Positions 1 through 8,376 of a DNA stretch of 64,000 nt are shown here, one piece after another (positions within the stretch are counted from its first letter, which is position 1; each line of letters opens with the position of its first letter). The notes beneath the pieces were generated by a model. It searched no databases, was not told the origin of the DNA, and saw only the letters and a program-made list of their open reading frames with translations. The position numbers and the translations under genes were made by a program. Origin of the DNA: Sphingomonas sp. (GTDB lineage Bacteria > Pseudomonadota > Alphaproteobacteria > Sphingomonadales > Sphingomonadaceae); NCBI GenBank assembly GCA_017418975.1, contig JAFOMG010000030.1, positions 124,001 through 188,000 of the forward strand, given 5' to 3'.

Positions 1-275
1 TGGCGACGATGATGGGCGTGGTGCTCGCGCTCCACTGGCCCTCGGCGATCGTGTTCGCGGTGGTCTGGCTCGGGCTGCTGGCGGTGCTGCGCATTTCCTC
101 GCTCGCAGGGATGAGCGCGGCGATCAGCGCGCCGGTGAGCGCCGCCTTTTTCGGGCGGATCGACCTGGTGCTGATTCTGCTCGCGCTGGCGATGATCGTG
201 CTGTGGAAGCACCGCGCCAACATCGATCGCCTGCTGAACGGCACCGAGCCCCGCATCGGCAAGAAAAGTGGCTGA
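1..275 (+). CDS. plsY: PlsY glycerol-3-phosphate acyltransferase, C-terminal part
   Basis: The reading frame is open from the window edge, so only the last ~90 residues are present. Three hydrophobic stretches are followed by HRANIDRLLNGTEPRIG, the C-terminal signature of PlsY. PlsY is the inner-membrane enzyme that moves an acyl group from acyl-phosphate to glycerol-3-phosphate, the first step of phospholipid synthesis. The stop overlaps the GTG start of dprA by 8 nt, which suggests a joint transcript. The true start lies upstream of the window. Confidence 0.9.
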   Translation, partial: ATMMGVVLALHWPSAIVFAVVWLGLLAVLRISSLAGMSAAISAPVSAAFFGRIDLVLILLALAMIVLWKHRANIDRLLNGTEPRIGKKSG

Positions 276-1347
276 CACGCGCGAGGCGCGGCTAAGGCTG
301 TTGCGCTCCACCAATATCGGCCCCGTCACCTATGCGCAGCTGATCGCCCGCTTCGGCAGCGCCGAGGCTGCGCTCGACGCGCTGCCGATGCTCGCGGCGC
401 GCGGCGGCGGGCGGGCACCGGTGATCGCCGATCCGGGCACGGTGCGGCGCGAGATCGCCGCCGTCGAGCGGCTGCGCGCGCGCTATCTGTTCCTCGGAGA
501 TGCGGACTATCCGCCGCTGCTCGCCGAGCTGGAGAATGCGCCACCCGCGCTGATCCTGCGGGGGCGGCCGGAGCTTCTCGACCGGCCCAGCGTCGCCATT
601 GTCGGCGCGCGCAACGCCTCGGCCGCGGCCTGCCGCTTCGCCCGCCAGATCGCGCTCGGGCTGGGCGAGGCCGGAGTAACGCTGGTCTCCGGGCTGGCGC
701 GGGGGATCGACACCGCGGCGCATGTCGGCTCGCTCGGCAGCGGGACGGTGGGCGTGATCGCAAGCGGAATCGACATCGCCTTCCCGCCCGAGAATCGCGA
801 GCTGCAGGAGCGAGTGGCACGCGAGGGGCTGTTGCTGGCCGAGCAGCCGCCGGGCACCGAGCCGCTCGCCCGCTTCTTCCCCGCGCGCAACCGGATCATC
901 GCGGGGCTGGCGCTGGGCACGGTGGTGGTGGAGGCGGCGCCGCGCTCCGGCTCGCTGATCACCGCGCGGATCGCCGCCGAGGCGGGGCGCGAAGTGATGG
1001 CGGTGCCCGGCTCGCCGCTCGATCCGCGGGCGCAGGGCTGCAACCTGCTGATCCGCGAGGGCGCCACCCTGGTGCAGGGCGTGGACGACATTCTGGAGAT
1101 GATCCGCCCGATCGATCCACGGGCCGTGCGATCGCCGACCCGTCGCTTCGCGGGGCCGATAGCGCAGGATGCAAGCGACGCGGAGCGCGCCGCGATCGTC
1201 GCCCTGCTTGGCCCGGCAGCGGTGCCGATCGACGAAATCATCCGCCAGTCCGGCATGCCGCCGGCGCTGGTTCAGACGGTGCTGCTGGAACTCGAACTGG
1301 CGGGGCGATTGGAACGCCATGCCGGCGGGCGGGTAAGTTTCGCCTGA
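268..1347 (+). CDS. dprA: DNA-processing protein DprA (Smf)
   Basis: 359 residues. DprA binds incoming single-stranded DNA and loads RecA during natural transformation. The Rossmann-like core is clear: VGARNAS near residue 110, SGLARGIDTAAH near 145, then FFPARNRIIAGL and EAAPRSGSLITA, all typical of DprA. The last ~60 residues resemble the winged-helix C-terminal domain found in many DprA proteins. The start is GTG at 268, inside the end of plsY, and no better start lies in frame. The gene is common in bacteria not known to be competent, so transformation cannot be inferred from it alone. Confidence 0.93.
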   Translation: MADTREARLRLLRSTNIGPVTYAQLIARFGSAEAALDALPMLAARGGGRAPVIADPGTVRREIAAVERLRARYLFLGDADYPPLLAELENAPPALILRGRPELLDRPSVAIVGARNASAAACRFARQIALGLGEAGVTLVSGLARGIDTAAHVGSLGSGTVGVIASGIDIAFPPENRELQERVAREGLLLAEQPPGTEPLARFFPARNRIIAGLALGTVVVEAAPRSGSLITARIAAEAGREVMAVPGSPLDPRAQGCNLLIREGATLVQGVDDILEMIRPIDPRAVRSPTRRFAGPIAQDASDAERAAIVALLGPAAVPIDEIIRQSGMPPALVQTVLLELELAGRLERHAGGRVSFA

Positions 1348-1410
1348 CCAGGGTCCACGTCTGGTTGCGGGCGCTCGCCGGGTGGTCGAGAAGGACATCG
1401 GGAGAACGCC

Positions 1411-1614
1411 ATGCCGAACGTCGAGGTCTATGAGAAGGACGAGATGAAGCCCCTGTTCGAGGGTGATTTCGCCTTCATGCCGCGCATAGGCGAGACGATC
1501 TCCAAGGAGATGGGCGGGTATTTCAACTATTACGACGTGCTGGAGGTCTGGCATCGCGAGGAAGGCGAGACCGGCGTTTTTCGCGCGTGCGTCCGGGTGG
1601 AAATCGACGACTAG
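1411..1614 (+). CDS. Small hypothetical protein
   Basis: 67 residues, acidic, with no signal peptide or membrane segment. It starts at ATG with GGGAGAAC just upstream, a good ribosome-binding site. The sequence has a beta-rich look (GETISKEMGGYFNYYDV, then TGVFRACVRVEI). I do not recognise a family. It sits alone between dprA and the HEPN-like gene, 78 nt before the latter. Confidence 0.55.
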   Translation: MPNVEVYEKDEMKPLFEGDFAFMPRIGETISKEMGGYFNYYDVLEVWHREEGETGVFRACVRVEIDD

Positions 1615-1692
1615 GGAATAACCGCCGTTCCGCCGCCGCGGGGGAAATATCGGCCTGCCGGCGGGCGGGTCGGCGAGAATGGAGAGGGCTCG

Positions 1693-2265
1693 ATGTCGGG
1701 AGAGAAGGATGATCTGGACGCTCTGATGAAGGCCCTCGGCTCCGTGGTGGTCATCTGGGGAATGGTTGAGGACATAACCCGCGCATTCACGCGTGATGTG
1801 GTTCTCGGCGATCACGTCGAGGAGAATGTCGAGCGCATCATCCTGTCGGAGACTCCCTTCCGAACCCAGCTCGATATTCTGAAGAAGGTGGCTCACATCC
1901 GCCGGCCGAACAGCGATTGGTTTGGCCGGCTGGCGGCGCAGATAGCCGAGCTTTCGGGCTGGATGCATGCCGAGAGAAACCGCCTCATCCACGATCTTTG
2001 GGAGCAGAACGAAGAAGGCCGGATCCTGAAATATGTGCGGGGAAAGGAAGAAACCTCGGTCGCGAGAAAGGGAGGCGAATGGCAGCTCAAGGTGACTGGC
2101 GAGCGCGCGGTGCCGGTCGCCGATGTGGAGGCCTTTTTCGATAAGGCCGCAGACGCCTTTGACGCCATGCTCGCGCTGAAAGGCGAATATGCGCAGTGGA
2201 AGGCCGGGGAAGCCAGGAAGGAGATTATCGCCGGGATGGTGGCGCAGATGGCGCGAAAGCAATGA
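1693..2265 (+). CDS. HEPN-like hypothetical protein
   Basis: 190 residues, mostly helical, soluble, without signal peptide. Residues 95-100 read RNRLIH, matching the Rx4-6H motif (with Asn after Arg) of HEPN-domain ribonucleases and their inactive relatives, and the motif sits in a long predicted helix as expected. HEPN domains often occur in toxin-antitoxin and defence systems, but no nucleotidyltransferase (MNT) antitoxin partner is adjacent. GAGAATGGAGAG upstream serves as the Shine-Dalgarno for ATG 1693. The HEPN assignment rests on the motif and helical context only. Confidence 0.6.
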   Translation: MSGEKDDLDALMKALGSVVVIWGMVEDITRAFTRDVVLGDHVEENVERIILSETPFRTQLDILKKVAHIRRPNSDWFGRLAAQIAELSGWMHAERNRLIHDLWEQNEEGRILKYVRGKEETSVARKGGEWQLKVTGERAVPVADVEAFFDKAADAFDAMLALKGEYAQWKAGEARKEIIAGMVAQMARKQ

Positions 2266-2341
2266 GGGGGTCGGGCCTCTAGCAAGTCCCCGGACGGTTC
2301 CTACATCGCCGGGGCAATCCTCCCCCACAAGGAACCCCGAC

Positions 2342-3235
2342 ATGGCCGACGCCCAAGACCCCGCGAACAACCTGCCCGCCGGCTATGTCCCGCCCCGGGT
2401 GTGGGCCTGGGAGCAGCCGAGCGGCGGCCAGTTCGCGAACATCAACCGGCCGGTCTCGGGCGCGACGCACGACAAGGCGCTGCCGGTCAGCGAGCACCCA
2501 ATCCAGCTCTATTCGCTCGGCACGCCCAATGGGCAGAAGGTGACGATCATGCTCGAGGAGCTGCTCGCCGCCGGCCATGCGGGCGCGGAATATGACGCCT
2601 GGAAGATCAATATCGGCGAGGGCGACCAGTTCGGCAGCGGCTTCGTCGCGATCAATCCGAACTCGAAGATCCCGGCGATGGTCGATCATTCGGTCGATCC
2701 CGCCATCCGCGTGTTCGAGAGCGGCGCGATCCTGGTCTATCTCGCCGAGAAGTTCGGCGCCTTCCTGCCGGGCGATCCGGCGAAGCGCACGGCGACGATG
2801 AGCTGGCTGATGTGGCAGATGGGATCGGCGCCGTTCCTGGGCGGCGGCTTCGGCCATTTCTTCGTCTATGCGCCCTACAAGATCGAATATGCGATCAACC
2901 GCTATGCGATGGAAGTGAAGCGCCAGCTCCACGTGCTCGACACGCATCTGGCCGACAACCGCTACATGGCGGGCGACGACTACACCATCGCCGACATGGC
3001 GATCTGGCCCTGGTATGGCGGCGTCGCGCGCGGGGACGCCTATCCGGGCGCGGCCGAGTTCCTGAACACTGCCGAATATGCGCATTTCAACCGCTGGGTC
3101 GCGGAAGTCGGCGCGCGCGAGGCCGTGCAGCGCGGCCGGCTGGTCAATCGCGGCACGGGGCCGGAGGACCAGCGCGTGCCGGAGCGGCATTCGGCGGCGG
3201 ATATCGACGCGGTGCGGGCGAAGATGCCGGCGTAG
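2342..3235 (+). CDS. Glutathione S-transferase, YghU/disulfide-bond oxidoreductase type
   Basis: 297 residues, close to the usual ~290 of YghU-like nu-class transferases. A long N-terminal extension (YVPPRVWAWEQPSGGQFANINRP) precedes the thioredoxin-like domain beginning IQLYSLGTPNGQKVTIMLEE, followed by the helical C-terminal domain (MSWLMWQMGS, DNRYMAGDDYTIADMA). Members bind two glutathiones and reduce disulfides or organic peroxides in the cytoplasm. ATG 2342 was chosen because CAAGGAAC lies just upstream and the family N-terminus begins there; the open frame extends further without signal. It ends beside a perfect hairpin. Confidence 0.92.
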   Translation: MADAQDPANNLPAGYVPPRVWAWEQPSGGQFANINRPVSGATHDKALPVSEHPIQLYSLGTPNGQKVTIMLEELLAAGHAGAEYDAWKINIGEGDQFGSGFVAINPNSKIPAMVDHSVDPAIRVFESGAILVYLAEKFGAFLPGDPAKRTATMSWLMWQMGSAPFLGGGFGHFFVYAPYKIEYAINRYAMEVKRQLHVLDTHLADNRYMAGDDYTIADMAIWPWYGGVARGDAYPGAAEFLNTAEYAHFNRWVAEVGAREAVQRGRLVNRGTGPEDQRVPERHSAADIDAVRAKMPA

Positions 3236-3260
3236 CTTTACCGGCGCCAGCGCCCTTGTA

Positions 3261-3307
3261 TGATTCCCTCGTCACCCTGAAACAAGTTCAGGGTGACGAG
3301 GGAATCA
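3261..3307. repeat. Perfect 21-bp hairpin between convergent genes
   Basis: Arms 3261-3281 and 3287-3307 are exact reverse complements around the 5-nt loop ACAAG. It lies between the convergent 3' ends of the YghU-like gene and the DUF4403 gene. There is no T-run on either side, so it could be a bidirectional terminator or a member of a dispersed hairpin family with a CCTGAA...TTCAGG core. Confidence 0.75.
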
Positions 3308-3332
3308 CGGAAACGGCACGCGCTTCCGCCGG

Positions 3333-4868
3333 CTATTTGCCCGGCAGATACTCCACCCGCGCCGTGCCGGTGGCCCAGACGGGCAGGTACAGCCCCTGCC
3401 CCGCCGCCTTGAGCTCGCCGGTGCGCACATCGGCGATGTCGGCGCGGATCACGAAATCCCCGGCGCGCTTCTGGACGATGGCGCGCCGGACCTTGCCGAG
3501 CAGCTTGTCGAAATCATGCGTGAAGTTCTGGGTGAGCGATTCGGCCAGCGTCTCGGCGACGCCGGGGCTCTGGACGAGGCGGACGAGCAGGTCCCCCTCG
3601 ATCCGGTCGGTCTCGCCCGAAACCGCCAGCTGCTCGAAATGGACACGCTGCGAGCCCGGCGCGTTGACCGGCCTGGCGGTGAGCCAGACCAGGCCATGCG
3701 TCTCGGTCGTGCCGTTCTGCGGGCGGGCGGCGATCGTCAGGCCCACGGCGATGCGGCCGCCCGTGGTGCCATAGCCGGTCACCTTGTCGAACCGCGCCAC
3801 CACCGGGCCGATGCCCGGCAGGTCGAAGGGCCGCTGCGAGCGCTTGGCCAGCGCCTTCTGGAGCACCGGCTCCAGCTGGGCATAGTCGGCGATCACCGGG
3901 ATGAAGAAGGCGAGCTTCGCGCCATGCGCATCGCGGCCGAGCGGCGGCAGCGGCGTCGGCACGGGATCCTCGGGGCGCGGGCCGACGAACGTCTCGGTGA
4001 GCGCGGCCAGGCCGAGGCGCAGGCGCAACCGGTTCCCGGCCAGGCCATAGCCGCCATAGTTGAGCTTCTGCGGCGTGATGCGCATCCAGACCGGCGGGTT
4101 CTCGGCATTGAGCTGCAGCGAGGTGAAGCTCTGCCGCCAGGCCTCGGCAACCCGGGCGCGGACGTTGAGCCTGGCGATCTCGCGCGGCAGCGAGCGTTCC
4201 AGATCGCGCATCACGGGGCGAAGCTTCTCGTCGGCCTTGTCGGTGAAGGTGATGCGGCGGCCGAGGAAATCGATGCCCGGCGGCGCGGTCCAGTCATAGG
4301 CCAGGCGGACGGTCGCCTGGGGCTGCCAGTTCGCGGTCATCGAAAGGCGGACCCGGGCATGGACCATCGCCGATCCGGTGGCGGTCTTGCCCTTGAGGAA
4401 ACCGCCGACATGGCGCGCGGCGATGGTCGCGCGGATCGGCACGTCGGCGATGATCTCGTCGCCCACGCCGCGCAGGCGGATCGCCGAGCGGGTGACCGTG
4501 CCGACCACGGTGCAGCCAAGATCGGGCGTGACCTTGAGCTTCTTGCTGAACAGCTTCACCCGCTGCGCCGGCACGCACTTGTCGATCCGCTGGTCGATCG
4601 ACCAGAGCGTGCGCGGCACCGCCCGCTCGAGCGCGCGGCTGAGGACGGAGACGTTCACGTCGAGCGGCACGTCGATCGCGGAGACCTGCCTGGGCACTTC
4701 GATGGCATCGCTGGCCCGGGGCGGCGGCTCGGCCTTCCCGTCCAGCGCGGCGCGGAGCCAGAGGAAGCCGGCGCCGGCGGCCGCCGCGAGCAGGGCGAGG
4801 ACGCTTCCGAAGATCCACAGGCGCCGATGCGGGCGGCGGGGCGGCGGCGGCACTGTCTCTTCGGGCAA
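3333..4868 (-). CDS. DUF4403 family protein
   Basis: About 511 residues. A basic N-terminus followed by a hydrophobic stretch (LWIFGSVLALLAAAAGAGFLW) gives one membrane anchor or signal, so the bulk should lie in the periplasm. The body, with DVPIRATIAA, GIDFLGRRITF and the GLAGNRLRLRLGL segment, fits DUF4403, whose function is unknown. No ATG is available near the N-terminus. I place the start at TTG 4868, preceded by GGAGCAGG at good spacing; a longer TTG start at 4931 has no comparable site. It is divergent from topA across a 130-bp gap. Confidence 0.85.
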   Translation of the reverse strand: MPEETVPPPPRRPHRRLWIFGSVLALLAAAAGAGFLWLRAALDGKAEPPPRASDAIEVPRQVSAIDVPLDVNVSVLSRALERAVPRTLWSIDQRIDKCVPAQRVKLFSKKLKVTPDLGCTVVGTVTRSAIRLRGVGDEIIADVPIRATIAARHVGGFLKGKTATGSAMVHARVRLSMTANWQPQATVRLAYDWTAPPGIDFLGRRITFTDKADEKLRPVMRDLERSLPREIARLNVRARVAEAWRQSFTSLQLNAENPPVWMRITPQKLNYGGYGLAGNRLRLRLGLAALTETFVGPRPEDPVPTPLPPLGRDAHGAKLAFFIPVIADYAQLEPVLQKALAKRSQRPFDLPGIGPVVARFDKVTGYGTTGGRIAVGLTIAARPQNGTTETHGLVWLTARPVNAPGSQRVHFEQLAVSGETDRIEGDLLVRLVQSPGVAETLAESLTQNFTHDFDKLLGKVRRAIVQKRAGDFVIRADIADVRTGELKAAGQGLYLPVWATGTARVEYLPGK

Positions 4869-4998
4869 TATCCTGCTCCCCCTCGGCCTCGACGAGTGAT
4901 ACCCGCAAAACCGCGCGAGGTTCCAGATCAACCGGGTTGACGGCTCCCGTCTCCCCTCCCCACCTTACACGCGTACACGTGAGGAACGCCTACCCCCC

Positions 4999-7539
4999 AT
5001 GCAGCTCGTCATCGTAGAATCGCCGGCCAAGGCGAAGACCATCGAGAAATATCTCGGCAAGGACTATCGCGTCCTCGCCTCCTACGGCCATGTCCGCGAC
5101 CTGCCGGCGCGCGACGGCTCCGTCGACCCGGACGAAGGGTTCGCGATGGAATGGGAGACCTATGCCGACAAGTCCAAGCAGCTGAAGGCGATCGCCGACG
5201 AGGCGAAGAAGGCCGACCGGCTGATCCTCGCGACCGACCCCGATCGCGAGGGCGAGGCGATCAGCTGGCACGTGCAGGAAGTGCTGCGGAACAAGAAGGC
5301 GCTGCCGAAGGAAGTGGAGCGCGTCACCTTCAACGCGATCACCAAGCCGGCGATCCTGACCGCGATGGAGCAGCCGCGCGAGCTGGATACCGACCTGATC
5401 GACGCCTATCGCGCCCGCCGCGCGCTCGACTATCTCGTCGGCTTCACCCTCTCCCCGGTGCTGTGGCGCAAGCTGCCCGGCGCCAAGTCGGCCGGCCGCG
5501 TCCAGTCGGTGGCGCTGCGCCTGATCGTCGAGCGCGAGCGCGAGATCGAGGGGTTCAAGGCCCAGGAATATTGGTCGGTCACCGCCGACATGGAGCAGGA
5601 CGGCACGCCGTTCACCAGCCGCCTGGTCAAGTGGAAGGGCGACAGGCTCGACCGGCTGTCGATCGGCGACGGCAAGACCGCGGAGGCGGCGAAGAAGTCG
5701 GTCGAGGAGGGGCGCTTCACCGTGGTCTCGGTCGAGACCAAGCCGGCGATGCGCAACCCGCCGCCGCCCTTCACCACCTCGACGCTGCAGCAGGAAGCCG
5801 CGCGCAAGCTCGGCTTCTCGGCCAGCCACACCATGCGGATCGCCCAGGGCCTCTACGAGGACGGCGCCATTACGTACATGCGTACCGACGGCGTCCAGAT
5901 GGACCCCGGCGCCATCCAGGAGGCCCGCAAGGCCGTGGCGACGCGCTATGACGGCAGCTATGTGCCCGACAAGCCGCGCGTCTACACCACCAAGGCCAAG
6001 AACGCCCAGGAAGCGCACGAGGCGATCCGCCCGACCGATTTCAGCAAGGATCGCGCGGGTTCGGGCGACCATGGCAAGCTCTACGAACTGATCTGGAAGC
6101 GCGCGCTGGCCAGCCAGATGGCCTCGGCCCGGATGGAGCGCACCACGATCGACCTGGAGGACGCGACCGGCCAGCATGGGCTGCGCGCCACCGGCCAGGT
6201 GGTGCTCTTCCCCGGCTATCTCGCGCTCTACGAGGAAGGCCGCGACGATTCGGAGGATGAGGATTCGCGCCGCCTGCCGCGGATGAGCGAAGGCGCGACG
6301 CCGGCCAAGAAGGCCGTCAATGCCGAGCAGCATTTCACCCAGCCGCCGCCCCGGTTCTCGGAGGCCTCGCTGGTCAAGCGGCTGGAGGAACTGGGGATCG
6401 GCCGCCCGTCGACCTATGCCTCGATCATCCAGGTGCTGAAGGACCGCGCCTATGTCCGCGTCGAGAAGAACCGCTTCTTCGCCGAGGAGAGCGGCCGGCT
6501 GCTGACTGCCTTCCTGGAGCGCTTCTTCCAGAAATACGTCAACTACGACTTCACCGCCGAGCTGGAGGAGGAGCTGGACGACGTGTCGGGCGGCCGCGCC
6601 CAGTGGCAGGCGGTGCTCGAGGCATTCTGGAAGGACTTCAAGCCCCGCACGGCCGATGTGATGGAGCAGAAACCGTCGGACATCACCGCGGCGCTCGACG
6701 AGTTCCTGGCGCCCTATCTGTTCCCGGAAAAGGCGGACGGCAGCGATCCGCGGCTGTGCCCGAACTGCGGCAATGGCCGGCTGGCGCTGCGCGGCGGCAA
6801 GTTCGGCGCGTTCATCGCCTGCTCCAACTATCCCGAGTGCAAGTTCACCCGCCGCTTTGCCCAGCCCGGCGGCGAGGACGGTGCGGACAGCGGGCCGGAA
6901 GTGCTCGGCCAGGATCCGGACACCGGGCTCAACGTCGAGCGCAAGTCGGGCCGGTTCGGACCCTATATCCAGCTCGGCGAAGGCAAGGAAGCGGCCCGCG
7001 CCTCGATTCCCAAGGACGTCGAGCTCGATCTGGAAATGGCGCTCAAGCTGCTGAAGCTGCCGCGCGTGATCGGCAATCATCCGGAAACCGGCAACCCGAT
7101 CACCGCCTCGATCGGCCGCTATGGCCCGTATCTGGCGCATGACGGGAAATACGCCCGGCTCGGCTCGACCATGGAAGTGTTCGAGACCGGCATGAACGCC
7201 GCGGTGGTCAAGCTGGCCGAGGCGGCGGCGAATTCGGGCCGGCCGGCCCGGGGCGCCGCGCGCGAGCCGCTCAAGCTGCTCGGCAAGCATCCGCGCACCG
7301 AGGCCGAGATCAAGCTGATGGACGGCCGCTACGGCGCCTATGTCACCGATGGCGAGACCAATGCCACGCTGCCCAAGTCGATCGACAAGGACCAGCTGAC
7401 GCTCGAGGAAGCCGCCCAGCTGATCGACGCGCGCGCGGCGGCGGGCCCGGCCAAGGGCAAGGGCAAGAAGAAAGCCGCGCCGAAAAAGGCGCCCGCCAAG
7501 AAGGCGGCGCCCAAAAAGGCCGCGGCGAAGGCGGGATGA
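4999..7539 (+). CDS. topA: DNA topoisomerase I
   Basis: 846 residues. Type IA topoisomerase relaxes negative supercoils by a single-strand passage mechanism. The Toprim motif starts at once (VIVESPAKAKTI), with the acidic triad DPDREGE near residue 80. The nucleophilic tyrosine is Y293 in ITYMRTDG. One C4 zinc finger (CPNCGNG...CSNYPEC) lies near residues 590-615, followed by three GRYGPY/GRFGPY repeats that replace further fingers, and a Lys/Ala-rich tail of ~30 residues, all normal for alphaproteobacteria. Its stop overlaps the next GNAT gene by 4 nt. Confidence 0.98.
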   Translation: MQLVIVESPAKAKTIEKYLGKDYRVLASYGHVRDLPARDGSVDPDEGFAMEWETYADKSKQLKAIADEAKKADRLILATDPDREGEAISWHVQEVLRNKKALPKEVERVTFNAITKPAILTAMEQPRELDTDLIDAYRARRALDYLVGFTLSPVLWRKLPGAKSAGRVQSVALRLIVEREREIEGFKAQEYWSVTADMEQDGTPFTSRLVKWKGDRLDRLSIGDGKTAEAAKKSVEEGRFTVVSVETKPAMRNPPPPFTTSTLQQEAARKLGFSASHTMRIAQGLYEDGAITYMRTDGVQMDPGAIQEARKAVATRYDGSYVPDKPRVYTTKAKNAQEAHEAIRPTDFSKDRAGSGDHGKLYELIWKRALASQMASARMERTTIDLEDATGQHGLRATGQVVLFPGYLALYEEGRDDSEDEDSRRLPRMSEGATPAKKAVNAEQHFTQPPPRFSEASLVKRLEELGIGRPSTYASIIQVLKDRAYVRVEKNRFFAEESGRLLTAFLERFFQKYVNYDFTAELEEELDDVSGGRAQWQAVLEAFWKDFKPRTADVMEQKPSDITAALDEFLAPYLFPEKADGSDPRLCPNCGNGRLALRGGKFGAFIACSNYPECKFTRRFAQPGGEDGADSGPEVLGQDPDTGLNVERKSGRFGPYIQLGEGKEAARASIPKDVELDLEMALKLLKLPRVIGNHPETGNPITASIGRYGPYLAHDGKYARLGSTMEVFETGMNAAVVKLAEAAANSGRPARGAAREPLKLLGKHPRTEAEIKLMDGRYGAYVTDGETNATLPKSIDKDQLTLEEAAQLIDARAAAGPAKGKGKKKAAPKKAPAKKAAPKKAAAKAG

Positions 7540-7976
7540 GTCCCGGCATCCGCGCGTTCGGGGAGGCGGACCTGTCCGCCTGCCTGGCGTTGTTCGATGC
7601 CAATTGCCCACGCTTCTTCGCGCCGAACGAGCGCGCGGAATTCGTCGCCTATCTGCGCGCCCATGCCGGCGCGTACCGGCTGTACGAGCGCGGCGGCCGG
7701 GTGATCGCCGCGTTCGGAGTCGCGCTGCGCGGCGACCGGGCGCGGCTGAACTGGATCATGGTGGATCCCGAGGCACAGGGATCGGGGGCCGGCGGCGCGA
7801 TGATCGCCGCGACGATCGCATCGGCCAGGGCGGGCGGCGCCCGAGTGATCGACATTGCCGCCAGCCATCTCTCGGAGCCCTTCTTCGCGCGCCACGGCGC
7901 ACGCGCGCGCGGCCGGATCGCCGATGGCTGGGGCCCCGGGATGCACCGGGTCGACATGGAACTCAGCCTCGATTGA
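7536..7976 (+). CDS. GNAT family N-acetyltransferase
   Basis: 146 residues. The acetyl-CoA binding region is visible as LNWIMVDPEAQGSGAGGAMI (motif A, the QGSGAGG loop), followed by ARVIDIAASHLSEPFFARHGA, the usual beta5 and alpha4 region. The substrate cannot be told from sequence. ATG overlaps the topA stop by 4 nt (ATGA), so the two are probably translationally coupled. It converges with the Sel1-repeat gene. Confidence 0.88.
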   Translation: MSPGIRAFGEADLSACLALFDANCPRFFAPNERAEFVAYLRAHAGAYRLYERGGRVIAAFGVALRGDRARLNWIMVDPEAQGSGAGGAMIAATIASARAGGARVIDIAASHLSEPFFARHGARARGRIADGWGPGMHRVDMELSLD

Positions 7977-7991
7977 GGCCGGGCCGGCGGC

Positions 7992-8288
7992 TCAGGCCGC
8001 CCGCACCTCGAAACCGCGGAGCCAGGCCCGCGCGGCCTTCTGCGCCTCGATGATCTCGCGCGCGGTCATGTCCTCGGCGATCTCGGCGCGGCATTCCTGC
8101 GCACGCGTGTCGCCGGTAACAGCGGCGATGTTGAACCATTTATGCGCCTCGATCAGATCGACGCCGATGCCGTCCGCGCCGCTCGAATAGACCATTCCCA
8201 GATCGTAGCACGCATTGGCATCGCCGCGGGCCGCGTCGCGCAGCCGGCTCTCGATAAGGAAACGCGCACTCTTCAGGCTGCTGCCCAT
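7992..8288 (-). CDS. Small Sel1-repeat (TPR-like) protein
   Basis: 98 residues. ANACYDLGMVYSSGADGIGVDLIEAHKWFNIAA is one clear Sel1/TPR-like repeat with flanking helices. Such proteins are adaptors that bind partner proteins. No signal peptide is visible, so it is probably cytoplasmic. The start is ATG 8288. A 17-bp palindrome lies 64 bp upstream. Confidence 0.8.
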   Translation of the reverse strand: MGSSLKSARFLIESRLRDAARGDANACYDLGMVYSSGADGIGVDLIEAHKWFNIAAVTGDTRAQECRAEIAEDMTAREIIEAQKAARAWLRGFEVRAA

Positions 8289-8351
8289 GTCGCTTACCCC
8301 TTTCCACCCTTTCGTGGTGGATGGGGTTTGGCACTCGAATCCAAAACAAAT

Positions 8352-8368
8352 GGTTAACGGCGTTAACC
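8352..8368. promoter_or_regulatory. Palindrome GGTTAACG-g-CGTTAACC
   Basis: Perfect 8-bp arms around one base, AT-rich against the local background, located 64 bp upstream of the Sel1-repeat gene and just past the panC 3' end. It could be an operator for the Sel1 gene. The two TTAA halves are 5 bp apart, not 7, so it is not a canonical CtrA box. Confidence 0.35.
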
Positions 8369-8376
8369 GTAATTGT

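Noticed and set aside
4990..7611. 873-codon minus-strand open frame opposite topA
   Set aside because: Shadow of topA; no motif, and topA is beyond doubt.
8352..8368. CtrA-binding box
   Set aside because: The TTAA halves are 5 bp apart, while CtrA boxes need 7, so it is kept only as an unassigned palindrome.
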